Source of the DNA: Granulicella sp. L56
Lineage (GTDB): Bacteria > Acidobacteriota > Terriglobia > Terriglobales > Acidobacteriaceae
Direction: 5' to 3'
Length of the DNA stretch: 64,000 nucleotides
NCBI RefSeq assembly: GCF_009765835.1
Contig: NZ_LMUS01000006.1
Location: 1,198,438-1,262,437, forward strand
In this document: positions 1 to 9,446 of the stretch, piece by piece
Position numbering within the stretch: position 1 is the first letter of the stretch
Layout: every line of letters begins with the position of its first letter
Translations under genes and position numbers: made by a program
The notes under the pieces: generated by a model
The model's database searches: none
Told to the model about the DNA's origin: nothing
Seen by the model: only the letters and a program-made list of their open reading frames with translations

Positions 1-913
1 TGCGCATGTCGCGGAGGAGGTTGACTGTCTTTTCGTAGCGCAGCAGAGAGTCAGGGGCATGTGGATCGCTGGTGGCAAGGACGACGAGCGGGGTGTTGGC
101 GTCGATCAGGGCGTTGGGGCCGTGCTTGAGCTCGCCGGTAGGGTAGCCCTCGGCCTGAATGTAGGAGGACTCCTTGAGCTTGAGCGCGCCTTCGCGGGCG
201 ATGGGATAGTGAACGCCACGACCGAGGAAGAGGAAGGATTCGGCTGATTGAATCTTGGGAGAGAGTTCGGCGATCTGCGACTCCCACTCCGGCAGGATGG
301 ACTGCATGGCGGCAGGGACCGCCTGTATCTCTTCAAGGTGCGACTCGACGACGGCGCGGGTCATGCGGCCACGGATGCGCGCGGCGAAGAGAGAGAGCAG
401 CGAGAGAACTGTGAGCTGCGTGGTGAAGCTTTTGGTAGCGGGAACGGCGCGCTCGATGCCAGCCATAGTGGGCAGAGAGCAGCCTGCCAGCTTGGCCATA
501 GTGGATTCGGGCTTGTTGGTGATAGCGATGGTCGAGGTACCCCGGGCAATGGCCTCGCGCAGGGCCTCAGAGGTATCGGCGGTCTCGCCGGACTGCGAGA
601 TGGCGAGGAAACAGGGATTTTTGAGGGTATGGGTGGAGCGATAGATGTACTCGCTGGCGTACTCGACATCGACGGGAATTCCGGCGAGGTCTTCAAAGAG
701 AATCTCGCCGACTAGACCGGCGTGGCGGCTGGAGCCGCTGGCGGAGATGAGCAGGCTCTCTTTGCCGACGAGCGCCTGAAGGGCGGTGCGGAAGGTGTCC
801 TCGCGAAGACAATTGGCCTCGGTGTAGGCGGCCAGGGTTTCGGCGATGGCATTGGGCTGCTCGAAGATCTCGCGGAGCATGGCGTGAGGAAAGGTTTTGT
901 TCTGCGGAAGCAT
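1..913 (-). CDS. SIS-domain sugar isomerase, GlmS-like isomerase half without glutaminase domain (3' end outside window)
   Basis: The reading frame begins at the ATG at 913 and runs off the left edge, giving about 304 residues. It aligns by eye with the isomerase half of glucosamine-6-phosphate synthase. Near the start is an EQPNAIAETLAAY segment, then SQSGETADT (sugar-phosphate SIS loop), ATKSFTTQL and a second SIS domain with LGRGVHYPIAREGALKLKE and GELKHGP. The N-terminal glutamine amidotransferase domain, with its catalytic Cys1, is absent, so ammonia from glutamine cannot be used. Stand-alone proteins of this kind act as deaminases, isomerases or regulators of amino-sugar phosphates. Only 36 bases separate this start from the divergent permease at 950, so the two promoters must overlap. 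The exact substrate is not visible. Confidence 0.88.
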   Translation of the reverse strand, partial: MLPQNKTFPHAMLREIFEQPNAIAETLAAYTEANCLREDTFRTALQALVGKESLLISASGSSRHAGLVGEILFEDLAGIPVDVEYASEYIYRSTHTLKNPCFLAISQSGETADTSEALREAIARGTSTIAITNKPESTMAKLAGCSLPTMAGIERAVPATKSFTTQLTVLSLLSLFAARIRGRMTRAVVESHLEEIQAVPAAMQSILPEWESQIAELSPKIQSAESFLFLGRGVHYPIAREGALKLKESSYIQAEGYPTGELKHGPNALIDANTPLVVLATSDPHAPDSLLRYEKTVNLLRDMR

Positions 914-949
914 GGTTGTGTACGCCCCTTCTGTATCTTCTAGTTATAA

Positions 950-2371
950 ATGAGTGCGATGAAGCGAGTGGTTCGTCCAAAGCCGTTGGAGCTGGAGCGT
1001 GGGCTGTCTACCAGCTCGGCGCTGGGGCTGAACGTGATCGACATGGTAGGCGTGGGGCCGTTTATTACGCTGCCGCTGATCGTCGGCGTGATGGGCGGAC
1101 CGCAGGCGATGCTGGGATGGGTGCTGGGCGCGCTGCTGTCGTTGTGCGATGGCTTGATTTGGAGTGAGTTGGGGACGGCTTATCCCGAAGCTGGCGGGTC
1201 GTATGCCTATCTGAAACATCTTTATGGCGAACGTGGCTGGGGAAAGGCGTTCTCGTTTCTTTATGCGTGGCAGTTGCTGTTTAGTGCTCCGCTTTCGATT
1301 GCCTCAGGGTGCATTGGGTTTTCACAGTACGCTTCGTTCTTCGCACCCAATGCCGGTCATGCATTCTTTTCGGCACGGTGGCTGGGCGTTCCGATTGTGC
1401 TGAGCGGACAGACGCTGATTGCGATGGCAGCGTGTCTGATTGCAGTGATCGTGCTCTATCGCAGCATCGTGAAGATCGACCGCATCGTGCGCTGGCTGGG
1501 TGTGGTGGTGGTGCTGACGCTGCTACTGATTATTGTCGCGGGATTTCTGCACTTCGATGCGCATCGCGCGTTTGATTTTCCCGCAGGCGCGTTTCATCTG
1601 AACAGCGCTTTCTTTGTAGGGCTGGGCGCGGGGATGCTGATCTCGGCCTATGACTACTGGGGTTATTACAACGTGTGCTTTGTGGCAGGAGAAGTGCGCG
1701 ATCCGCAGCGGACAATTCCGCGCGCTGTGCTCGGCGCGATTGGGATTGTAGGCGCGCTTTATCTGCTGATGAATGTGAGTGTGCTGGGCGTACTGCCATG
1801 GCGAGAACTGGCCGCCGATACCGACAGCCATGCGCGGATGTTTACGATGGCCGTGTTTATGGAGCGGCTTTATGGGCATACCGCCGCTGGTGTTGTCGTT
1901 GTGTTGATTGCGGTGGCAGCGCTGGCTTCGGTACTGGCGCTGCTGCTGGGGTATTCGCGAATTCCTTTTGCAGCGGCGCGGGATGGGAACTTTCCAGCAT
2001 GGTTTGGCGCGGTGCATGAGAAGCACCGGATTCCGCAGCACTCGCTGCTGACACTGGGTGCGATGACGATGGCTTGCTGCATCTTTCGATTGCAGGAGGT
2101 GATTACAACGCTGGTGGTGATTCGGATTTTGTTTCAGTTTCTGCTGCAAGGGCTAGCAGTGTTGCTGCCCAAGCATCGGCGCGAGCGCAAGGTGCGCGGG
2201 TTCAGGATGCCGCTCTATCCGCTGCCTGTTTTGCTGGCGTTGAGTGGGTTTGTTTTCATCTTGTTTTCGCGGCCTCACTTTGTGCGGGAGATGCGAACGG
2301 CTGGATTGATTCTGATTGCCGGTGCTGTGGTTTACGGCGTGCGTTATGTTGCGGGGCGCGTCCAAGGTTGA
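950..2371 (+). CDS. APC-superfamily amino acid/polyamine permease
   Basis: A 473-residue polytopic inner-membrane protein with about twelve hydrophobic segments. Near residues 20-45 is the first broken helix typical of the APC fold (NVIDMVGVGPFITLPL), and residues 75-90 carry SELGTAYPEAGGSYAYL, the conserved helix-3 segment of amino acid permeases. The family moves amino acids or polyamines, usually with a proton. The substrate cannot be read from the sequence. A second in-frame ATG lies at 959, so the start could be three residues shorter. It is divergent from the SIS-domain gene with a 36-base shared upstream region, which suggests joint control and possibly an amino-sugar or amino-acid link. 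Confidence 0.9.
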   Translation: MSAMKRVVRPKPLELERGLSTSSALGLNVIDMVGVGPFITLPLIVGVMGGPQAMLGWVLGALLSLCDGLIWSELGTAYPEAGGSYAYLKHLYGERGWGKAFSFLYAWQLLFSAPLSIASGCIGFSQYASFFAPNAGHAFFSARWLGVPIVLSGQTLIAMAACLIAVIVLYRSIVKIDRIVRWLGVVVVLTLLLIIVAGFLHFDAHRAFDFPAGAFHLNSAFFVGLGAGMLISAYDYWGYYNVCFVAGEVRDPQRTIPRAVLGAIGIVGALYLLMNVSVLGVLPWRELAADTDSHARMFTMAVFMERLYGHTAAGVVVVLIAVAALASVLALLLGYSRIPFAAARDGNFPAWFGAVHEKHRIPQHSLLTLGAMTMACCIFRLQEVITTLVVIRILFQFLLQGLAVLLPKHRRERKVRGFRMPLYPLPVLLALSGFVFILFSRPHFVREMRTAGLILIAGAVVYGVRYVAGRVQG

Positions 2372-2593
2372 TTCGATGTCGTTGTTGCGAAGATGGAGTG
2401 GAGGCTGAGTGGGCAGAGATTTGCTCTCCCACCCCTCGCAAAAGCGCGAAGGATGGGGAACCCGAGCTCTTTGCACAAAATGAGAAAGCCCGGTCAGTTT
2501 TAACGATTTACTTTCGGTTTTATTGCGTTCTGCGGTTACGACCAGCTAAATTGGCAAGGTAGATTGATTCCTTTTGAAAGCTGGTGCGTAACG

Positions 2594-5239
2594 ATGTCGC
2601 GAAAGATGCTGCCTCTATTTGCAGGCTTGATTGCAACGGTAATGATAGGGACGGCTGCGGCAGGAGCGCAGACGATGCCGGTATATATGGATTCTTCGCA
2701 GCCAGTGGCAAAGCGTGTAGACGACCTTGTCGGTCGGATGACGCTCGAAGAAAAAGTCTCGCAGATGCAGAACCATGCAGCCGCAATTCCACGGCTCGAT
2801 GTACCGGAGTACGACTGGTGGAGCGAGGGTCTGCATGGGATTGCGCGGTCGGGCTATGCGACGGTGTTTCCGCAGGCGATTGGGCTGGCGGCAACGTGGG
2901 ACACGCCGCTGATGCATGAGGTGGCAACTACCATTTCGACCGAGGCAAGGGCAAAGAATGCCGAGGCGCTGCGGCATGGCATTCACAGCATCTATTTCGG
3001 GCTGGATGTCTGGTCGCCGAACATCAATATCTTTCGCGATCCGCGATGGGGACGAGGGCAGGAGACGTATGGCGAAGACCCTTTTCTGACATCGCGGATG
3101 GGAGTGTCGTTTGTTGAGGGGTTGCAGGGAGACGATCCGCACTACTTCAAGACGATTGCCACGCCGAAGCACTATGTTGTGCACTCGGGGCCAGAGAGTA
3201 CGCGGCATACGGCGAATATTGATGTCTCGCCCCACGATCTGGAAGACACCTATCTCCCTGCGTTCCGTGCGACGGTGAAGGAGGCCAAGGCGGGGAGTGT
3301 CATGTGCGCCTACAACGCAATTGATGGCGAACCGGCTTGCGCGAATACGTTTCTGCTGTCAGATACTCTGCGGAAGACGTGGGGTTTCAAGGGGTATGTG
3401 ACTTCGGACTGTGGCGCGATTACGGATGTTGCTGAGGGGCACAAGTTTGCGCCGGACATCGAACATGCTTCGGCGGTTTCGGTGAAGGCAGGAACGGATA
3501 CGAGCTGCGGGGATGAGTATCCCAGCCTGACAAAAGCTGTGAAGGACGGACTGATCTCGGAGGCGGAGATCGACCAGTCGGTAAAGCGGCTGTTTACGGC
3601 GCGGTTCGAGCTTGGGATGTTTGATCCGGCATCGAAGGTGGCCTATGCGCGGATACCTTTTTCAGAAGATGACTCGGTGGCGCATCGCGAGCTGGCGTTG
3701 CACGTAGCTGAGAAGTCGATGGTGCTGCTGAAGAACGATGGCATCCTGCCGCTGAAGAAGAGCGTGAAGACGATTGCGGTCATTGGGCCGAACGCGGCTG
3801 CGCTGTCTGCGATCGAGGGGAACTATAACGCGATTCCCTCGCATCCTGTGTTGCCGCTGTCAGGGATGGAGGCGAAGTTTGGCGGACAGGCGAAAGTTCT
3901 TTATGCGCAGGGATCGCCTTATGTTTCCGAGCTGACAGTTCCGGTGCCGCGAACGGTGTTCCATCCAGCGAAGGGTAGCGCAGCATTTGGGTTGAAAGGG
4001 GAGTACTTCGACAATGTTGATCTAAAGGGCAAGCCTGTGGTGACGCGGGTGGACCAGCAGGTGGACTTCGATTGGAACGCTGCTGCTCCGGTGCCTGGTG
4101 TCAAAGCTGCGGCGTTTGGCGTGCGCTGGACGGGGACGATAACGCCTCCTGTGCCGGGCAAGTATGAGTTCAACTTTCGCGGAGAGGCGAAGGATGCGCG
4201 GGTATTTCTGGATGGTAAAGAAGTCACCGCAGAGCAGGCATCGACGAAGAAGCATTCGCGAAGGACGGAGCCGTTTGTGCTGGACCTGAGCGATGGACAG
4301 GCCCATGATCTGCGGATTGAGTACGCGCATCAGACACCGTTGTTTGACGCAGGACTTTCGCTCGAGTGGAAGCCGCCGGTGGAGGCTGAGCGCGCAGAGG
4401 CAGTGAAGACTGCCGAGCAGGCAGACGTTGTGGTTGCGTTTGTGGGACTTTCGCCGAATCTTGAGGGCGAAGAGATGCCCGTACACGTCGAGGGTTTCGA
4501 CGGCGGCGACCGCACTGAGATTGAACTACCTGCCGTGCAGAAGGAGATGCTTAAGGCGGTAGCTGCAACTGGCAAGCCGGTGATCGTAGTACTGATGAAC
4601 GGCAGCGCTCTGGCAGTGAAGTGGGCCAAGGACAATGCGGCGGCCGTGCTGGAAGCCTGGTATCCGGGCGAAGAGGGCGGCGCGGCGATTGCCAATACGC
4701 TGGCAGGCGATAACAATCCTGCGGGGCGACTGCCGATTACGTTCTATACAGGAACGAAAGAGTTGCCGCCGTTCGACGACTACTCCATGAAGAACCGGAC
4801 GTATCGCTACTTTACCGGGACTACGCTTTGGGGCTTTGGGTATGGGCTGAGCTATTCGAAGTTCAAGTGGAGCGATGTGAAGCTCTCCACGGAGAAGCTC
4901 GCCGCGGGCGAGCCGCTGACGCTGGATGCCGAGGTAGAGAATACCGGCGCGGCAAAAGGAGATGCGGTCTCGGAGATTTATCTGAAGGCCCCAGCTTCGG
5001 CTACCGCTCCGATCCATTCGCTGGTGGGGTTTGTACGGACTCCGCTGGATGGCCATGCGCGGCAGCATGTGCATGTTGTGATCGGTCCTCGTAACCTGAG
5101 CACCGTCGCTGCGGATGGAAAACGCAGCATTGAGGCCGGAGAGTACACGCTCTTTGTGGGCGACGCACAACCAGGAGCCGATGACAATGGCATAACGAAG
5201 CAGTTTACGGTTATCGGGTCGAAAGAGCTGCCTCGGTAG
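2594..5239 (+). CDS. Secreted glycoside hydrolase family 3 (beta-glucosidase/beta-xylosidase type) with PA14 insert
   Basis: An exported exo-glycosidase of about 881 residues. The ATG at 2594 opens a clear signal peptide ending near AAAGAQ. An upstream in-frame TTG at 2564 would add ten polar residues and spoil the signal. The GH3 barrel follows, with RDPRWGRGQETYGEDP and KHYVVHSGPE. The predicted nucleophile is Asp272 in YVTSDCGAI. The second GH3 domain starts near residue 396, a PA14 carbohydrate-binding insert occupies roughly residues 465-595, and a fibronectin-III-like C-terminus ends the protein. This architecture resembles xylosidase/glucosidase enzymes of Xanthomonas and Acidobacteria. 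A strong terminator follows 26 bases after the stop. The sugar specificity (xylose or glucose) is inferred. Confidence 0.93.
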   Translation: MSRKMLPLFAGLIATVMIGTAAAGAQTMPVYMDSSQPVAKRVDDLVGRMTLEEKVSQMQNHAAAIPRLDVPEYDWWSEGLHGIARSGYATVFPQAIGLAATWDTPLMHEVATTISTEARAKNAEALRHGIHSIYFGLDVWSPNINIFRDPRWGRGQETYGEDPFLTSRMGVSFVEGLQGDDPHYFKTIATPKHYVVHSGPESTRHTANIDVSPHDLEDTYLPAFRATVKEAKAGSVMCAYNAIDGEPACANTFLLSDTLRKTWGFKGYVTSDCGAITDVAEGHKFAPDIEHASAVSVKAGTDTSCGDEYPSLTKAVKDGLISEAEIDQSVKRLFTARFELGMFDPASKVAYARIPFSEDDSVAHRELALHVAEKSMVLLKNDGILPLKKSVKTIAVIGPNAAALSAIEGNYNAIPSHPVLPLSGMEAKFGGQAKVLYAQGSPYVSELTVPVPRTVFHPAKGSAAFGLKGEYFDNVDLKGKPVVTRVDQQVDFDWNAAAPVPGVKAAAFGVRWTGTITPPVPGKYEFNFRGEAKDARVFLDGKEVTAEQASTKKHSRRTEPFVLDLSDGQAHDLRIEYAHQTPLFDAGLSLEWKPPVEAERAEAVKTAEQADVVVAFVGLSPNLEGEEMPVHVEGFDGGDRTEIELPAVQKEMLKAVAATGKPVIVVLMNGSALAVKWAKDNAAAVLEAWYPGEEGGAAIANTLAGDNNPAGRLPITFYTGTKELPPFDDYSMKNRTYRYFTGTTLWGFGYGLSYSKFKWSDVKLSTEKLAAGEPLTLDAEVENTGAAKGDAVSEIYLKAPASATAPIHSLVGFVRTPLDGHARQHVHVVIGPRNLSTVAADGKRSIEAGEYTLFVGDAQPGADDNGITKQFTVIGSKELPR

Positions 5240-5265
5240 AGCACGTCACGCGGTGATGGAATAGG

Positions 5266-5307
5266 GCCCCTGCCTCCCATGATCTCGATGGGAGGCAGGG
5301 GCTTTTT
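5266..5307 (+). terminator. Rho-independent terminator of the GH3 gene
   Basis: A perfect 15-bp stem (5266-5280 with 5288-5302) closes a 7-base loop and is followed by TTTTT at 5303-5307. It separates the GH3 transcript from the glpK promoter region. Confidence 0.93.
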
Positions 5308-5425
5308 GCCTCCGGCGATAAGAGAAACGGTCTCTCAGATAGTTATTCTTCATTCGCGCGAGTTACGGTTAGAATCCTCTACGGGAAGATCGCGATGCTT
5401 GAAGAGGTTGCGAAATTATTTGAAA

Positions 5426-5437
5426 GTTATCGGTAAC
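5426..5437. promoter_or_regulatory. LacI-type operator-like palindrome upstream of glpK
   Basis: GTTATCGGTAAC is a CG-centred near-palindrome with GTTA/TAAC arms, 33 bases before the glpK start. LacI/GalR-family operators commonly have a central CG step and this arm spacing. It partly overlaps TAACGATTTACTTT (5434-5447), which also occurs upstream of the GH3 gene at 2501-2514. No LacI-family gene is in the window. Confidence 0.4.
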
Positions 5438-5469
5438 GATTTACTTTACCGGGTTGAGGTAGCTGACTC

Positions 5470-6969
5470 ATGGAGAAGCAATATATTCTCGCGCTCGATC
5501 AGGGAACGACGAGTTCGCGGGCGATGGTGATCGATGGTGCGGGCAATGTGATCTCCATCAGGCAGCGTCCTTTCAAGCAGATCTTTCCCAAGCCGGGCTG
5601 GGTGGAGCACTCCCCTACCGAGATTTGGTCTACGCAAAGCGGCGTAGCTACCGAGGCGCTGGCGGCGGCAGACCTGACGGAACGCAATATTGCGGCCATC
5701 GGAATTACGAACCAGCGCGAGACGACAGTGTTGTGGGACCGCGAGACAGGCGAGCCGGTCCATAACGCGATTGTGTGGCAGGATCGCCGGACCGCCGAAT
5801 TTTGCGATGGCTTGCGGAACCATGGCAATGCGGAAATGATTCAGGCCAAGACCGGCCTGTTGCCGGATGCTTATTTTTCCGGCAGCAAATTGAACTGGCT
5901 TTTGAATAACGTTCCCGGTGCGCGGGAACGGGCAGAGGCAGGAAAGCTGGCGTTCGGCACAGTCGATAGCTGGCTGATATGGAAGCTGACACAAGGTGAG
6001 AGGCACGTTACCGACGCGACGAACGCCTCGCGGACGATGCTCTTCAATATTCATACGCTGGAATGGGACGAGGAGCTGTTGAAGCTGCTGGATATTCCGC
6101 GGTCGGTGCTGCCGGAGGTGGTTGCGTCGAGCGGACATTGCGGCACGACGAAGGGAATCCTGCACGGCATCTCCATTGCCGGAATTGCTGGAGACCAACA
6201 GGCGGCGCTGTTTGGACAGATGTGCAGTGAGCCGGGGATGGCGAAGTGTACCTTCGGCACGGGCAGCTTCATGCTGATGAACACCGGCACGAAGCCCATG
6301 ATCTCGCAAAATAAGTTGCTGACCACGATTGCATGGAAGATCGGCGACACCGTGGAGTATGCGCTCGAAGGAAGCATGTTGATGGCCGGCGCGGTGGTGC
6401 AATGGCTGCGAGATGAGTTGCAGATGATTCGGACTTCGGCAGAGATTGAGGAATTGGCTGCTTCGGTTACGAGTACGAATGGAGTCGTGCTGGTTCCTGC
6501 ATTCGCCGGGCTGGGCGCTCCGCACTGGGACCAGTATGCGCGTGGCGCACTGCTGGGAATGACGCGAGGGACTTCGCGGGCACATATTGCAAGGGCCGCG
6601 CTGGAAGGAATTGCGTTGCAGGCCATGGACGTTCTGGAGGCGATGCAGACGGACTCGGGCCTGCCGCTGGCACAGTTGCGAGTGGATGGCGGAGCATCGG
6701 CGAATAATCTGCTGATGCAGATTCAGTCGGACGTGCTGGGGATCGATGTTGTTCGACCGAAGAATGCCGAGGCTACTGTACTGGGCGCGGCGTATCTTGC
6801 CGGCTTGGCCGTGGGATATTGGCCGGATAAAGAGACCATAGCGCGGCAGTGGCAGATGGATCGCGTGTTCAAACCGCAGATCGATGCCGAGGCGAGACGC
6901 AAGGTCAAGGCTACCTGGCACAGAGCCTTGGATCGTGCACGAAATTGGGCGGGGGAGACACAGGATTGA
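5470..6969 (+). CDS. glpK: Glycerol kinase
   Basis: A cytoplasmic FGGY kinase of 499 residues that phosphorylates glycerol to sn-glycerol 3-phosphate with ATP. The N-terminal phosphate-binding motif [10 protein letters not shown], the glycerol-site segment [17 protein letters not shown], and the second FGGY signature region [18 protein letters not shown] are all present, and the length matches the E. coli enzyme. The stop TGA overlaps the TTG start of glpD, so the two are translationally coupled. glpF lies nearby on the other strand, completing glycerol uptake and entry into glycolysis. A LacI-type palindrome sits upstream. Confidence 0.97.
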   Translation: MEKQYILALDQGTTSSRAMVIDGAGNVISIRQRPFKQIFPKPGWVEHSPTEIWSTQSGVATEALAAADLTERNIAAIGITNQRETTVLWDRETGEPVHNAIVWQDRRTAEFCDGLRNHGNAEMIQAKTGLLPDAYFSGSKLNWLLNNVPGARERAEAGKLAFGTVDSWLIWKLTQGERHVTDATNASRTMLFNIHTLEWDEELLKLLDIPRSVLPEVVASSGHCGTTKGILHGISIAGIAGDQQAALFGQMCSEPGMAKCTFGTGSFMLMNTGTKPMISQNKLLTTIAWKIGDTVEYALEGSMLMAGAVVQWLRDELQMIRTSAEIEELAASVTSTNGVVLVPAFAGLGAPHWDQYARGALLGMTRGTSRAHIARAALEGIALQAMDVLEAMQTDSGLPLAQLRVDGGASANNLLMQIQSDVLGIDVVRPKNAEATVLGAAYLAGLAVGYWPDKETIARQWQMDRVFKPQIDAEARRKVKATWHRALDRARNWAGETQD

Positions 6970-8534
6970 GCGAGAGATCTGAAATATTACACCGGCTTGG
7001 AGAGCAGGGTGAGCCGTGGGATGTAGTGGTGATCGGCGGCGGCGCCAGTGGGCTGGGCGCAGCCGTGGAGGCTGCTTCGCGAGGCTACCGCACGGTGCTG
7101 GTAGAGCGGTTTGATTTTGCCAAGGGAACCTCGAGTCGCAGTACCAAGTTAGTGCATGGCGGCGTGCGGTATCTGGAGCAGTTCAACATCACGCTGGTGA
7201 TGGATGCTCTGCGGGAGCGGGGACACATGCTGCGGAATGCGCCGCACCTCGTCCATAATTTGCAGTTCGTCGTGCCTGCGTTCGACTACTTCTCGCTTCC
7301 CTACTACGGCTTTGGGCTCAAGGTGTATGAGCGAATGTCGGGCAGGCTTTCGCTGGGTCCCTCGAAGCTGCTTTCGCGAGAGCGGACAGTGGAGATGTTG
7401 CCGGGGATTGCCGATGCGGGACTGCGCGGGGGCATTCTGTACCACGATGGTCAGTTCGACGATGCACGATATGCGATCTCGCTGCTGCGGACGTTTCAGG
7501 ATTTGGGCGGGACAGCTATTAATTATGTCGAAGCCGTGGGGCTGCTGAAACAGGGCGGGAAGATCGTTGGGATTCAGGCACGCGACTGTGAAGAGGACGT
7601 TTCGTTTGATTTGCAGGCAAAGGTTGTTGTGAATGCCAGCGGCGTCTTCACGGAAGAGGTTCTCGCCATGGACGGCGTGGCGGCGGAGTCGCTGCTTGCC
7701 GTGAGCCAGGGAACGCATTTTGTTCTGCCTCACTCCTTTCTGCCGGGCAGCACGGCGTTGATGATTCCAAAGACAGCCGATGGACGGGTGTTGTTCGCTA
7801 TACCGTGGCATGAATCGACGATTGTGGGCACGACCGATGTGCCGGTCGATGGAGCTTCGGTAGAGCCGCGCTCGATGGCTTCGGAGAGAACCTTTCTGCT
7901 GGAGCATATCGCTCGTTATTTTGGGCGCAAGCCGGAGGCAGAAGAGATTCGCAGTATGTGGTCAGGGTTGCGGCCGTTGGTGCGCAAGGGCGGCGGCAAG
8001 ACGTCGAAGCTCTCGCGCGACCATACGATTCTGGTCTCGAAGTCTGGGCTGGTAACAATCACAGGAGGAAAGTGGACCACCTATCGGCGCATGGGCGAGG
8101 ACACGATCAACCATGCTGCCGAAGTTGCCGGACTGGCAAAGACAGCTTCGCGAACCCTGGACCTGAAGCTGCATGGATGGACGGATAGCTCCGGCGGGAT
8201 GGCGGAGGCGGAGCGCGTGTATGGAGCCGATCTGCCTCTACTGCAAAGCCTGTCGGACAACGATGCGGCGCTTGCGGCGCTTTTGCATCCGCGGCTTCCG
8301 TACCGGCTGCGCGAGGTAGTTTGGGCAGTTCGCTACGAAATGGCTCGAACCGTTGAGGACGTGCTCGCACGCCGGACGCGCGCACTGTTTCTCGATGCGC
8401 AGGCGGCAATTGAAGCTGCTCCCGTGGTGGCGGACCTGCTGGCTAAAGAACTGGGGCGAAGCGAGGCATGGCGAGACAAGGATCTACAGCAGTTTGCAAA
8501 TGTGGCGAACGGGTATATCTACCGGGAAGAGTAA
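6966..8534 (+). CDS. glpD: Aerobic glycerol-3-phosphate dehydrogenase
   Basis: An FAD enzyme of 522 residues that oxidises glycerol 3-phosphate to dihydroxyacetone phosphate and passes electrons to quinone at the membrane. The dinucleotide-binding loop [18 protein letters not shown] is near residues 20-37. [19 protein letters not shown], typical of GlpD, follows. The frame stays open upstream into glpK, but the TTG at 6966 is chosen because it gives TTGA overlap with the glpK stop, has a GGGGGAG Shine-Dalgarno about 10 bases upstream, and places the FAD motif at the usual distance from the N-terminus. It converges with glpF, 60 bases between stops. Confidence 0.96.
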   Translation: MSERSEILHRLGEQGEPWDVVVIGGGASGLGAAVEAASRGYRTVLVERFDFAKGTSSRSTKLVHGGVRYLEQFNITLVMDALRERGHMLRNAPHLVHNLQFVVPAFDYFSLPYYGFGLKVYERMSGRLSLGPSKLLSRERTVEMLPGIADAGLRGGILYHDGQFDDARYAISLLRTFQDLGGTAINYVEAVGLLKQGGKIVGIQARDCEEDVSFDLQAKVVVNASGVFTEEVLAMDGVAAESLLAVSQGTHFVLPHSFLPGSTALMIPKTADGRVLFAIPWHESTIVGTTDVPVDGASVEPRSMASERTFLLEHIARYFGRKPEAEEIRSMWSGLRPLVRKGGGKTSKLSRDHTILVSKSGLVTITGGKWTTYRRMGEDTINHAAEVAGLAKTASRTLDLKLHGWTDSSGGMAEAERVYGADLPLLQSLSDNDAALAALLHPRLPYRLREVVWAVRYEMARTVEDVLARRTRALFLDAQAAIEAAPVVADLLAKELGRSEAWRDKDLQQFANVANGYIYREE

Positions 8535-8594
8535 GGTAGTCCGAAAGAAATCATCTAACTCCGGTTATTTTGCGGCTTCCAGACGGGCGCGTGA

Positions 8595-9401
8595 CTATTT
8601 TGATTCGCCGCTCAAGGCGCGAACATGTGCGGGAAGATAGGGCCGAACCAAATATTGGTAGGCACCTCCGCCAACAACGCCCCCAATCAGCGGCCCTACA
8701 ATCGGCACCCACCAGTAGTTTTGTGGCGAGGGGAAGGCAGAGTTGCCCCACCCCGTCATATAGCAGAAGAGCCTCGGGCCAAAGTCACGCGCCGGGTTGA
8801 TCGCCCATGCTTCCAGATATCCCATCGATGCTCCGATCAGAGCAACAAGCAGACCGATCATGAGCGCACCGGAGTTCGCTCCCGGCGCCATCTCGTTATA
8901 GGTTTCGGTGATTGCAAAGATGCCGAAGATGAGAAAGGCGGTGAGAATGATCTGATCGCTGAAGGCGTGCATGGGCGTGATCGCCAGTCCGGGATGGGTG
9001 AAGAAGACACCTGCTGCGCCGCCGGCTGCTCGAGTGAGATGCGAGGCTTCGTTGAAATGATCGATGACCGGCGAATACAGCACGTAAACCAGCGACGCTC
9101 CCAGGACTGCGCCCACGACCTGGGCGATGCAATAAGGGATGACCTTGGCCCACTCGAATTTTCTGTAAAGGGCCAGCGCGAGCGTGACTGCCGGATTCGC
9201 GTGCGTGCCCGAAACCGATCCAGTTGCATAGATCGCAATGGTGACTGCCAGGCCCCACGCAATGCAGACACCCCAGTAGGCTCCCTGATAGGGGCTGGGC
9301 GTATAGAGCGAGTACATGCCGGCAACTGAGTCGCCGAACGCAATAATGATGAAGACGGCTATCGTCTCGGCAATGAGTTCCCCAATAAATTGTCGCTTCA
9401 T
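8595..9401 (-). CDS. glpF: Glycerol facilitator (aquaglyceroporin, MIP family)
   Basis: A polytopic inner-membrane channel of about 268 residues. Both pore half-helix motifs are visible: HANPAV (Asn69) and INPARDFGPR (Asn202). The Asp after the second NPA is characteristic of glycerol-conducting rather than water-only channels. The ATG at 9401 is preferred because AGAGG lies nine bases upstream and the N-terminus then matches GlpF. ATG 9419 and TTG 9422 are alternatives. It lies 45 bases downstream of the ROK gene on the same strand, so it may be its operon partner, and it converges with glpKD. Confidence 0.93.
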   Translation of the reverse strand: MKRQFIGELIAETIAVFIIIAFGDSVAGMYSLYTPSPYQGAYWGVCIAWGLAVTIAIYATGSVSGTHANPAVTLALALYRKFEWAKVIPYCIAQVVGAVLGASLVYVLYSPVIDHFNEASHLTRAAGGAAGVFFTHPGLAITPMHAFSDQIILTAFLIFGIFAITETYNEMAPGANSGALMIGLLVALIGASMGYLEAWAINPARDFGPRLFCYMTGWGNSAFPSPQNYWWVPIVGPLIGGVVGGGAYQYLVRPYLPAHVRALSGESK

Positions 9402-9446
9402 CGTACTCAGCCTCTTCATCAATTTAGTTGCAAAATCTATTGCCTC

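Noticed and set aside
2564..2593. TTG start ten codons upstream of the GH3 gene
   Set aside because: It would place polar residues before the signal peptide and has no Shine-Dalgarno.
5446..6921. A 491-codon open frame antisense to glpK
   Set aside because: It mirrors glpK codon bias (GC-rich third positions) and its product is Arg/His-rich with no family resemblance.
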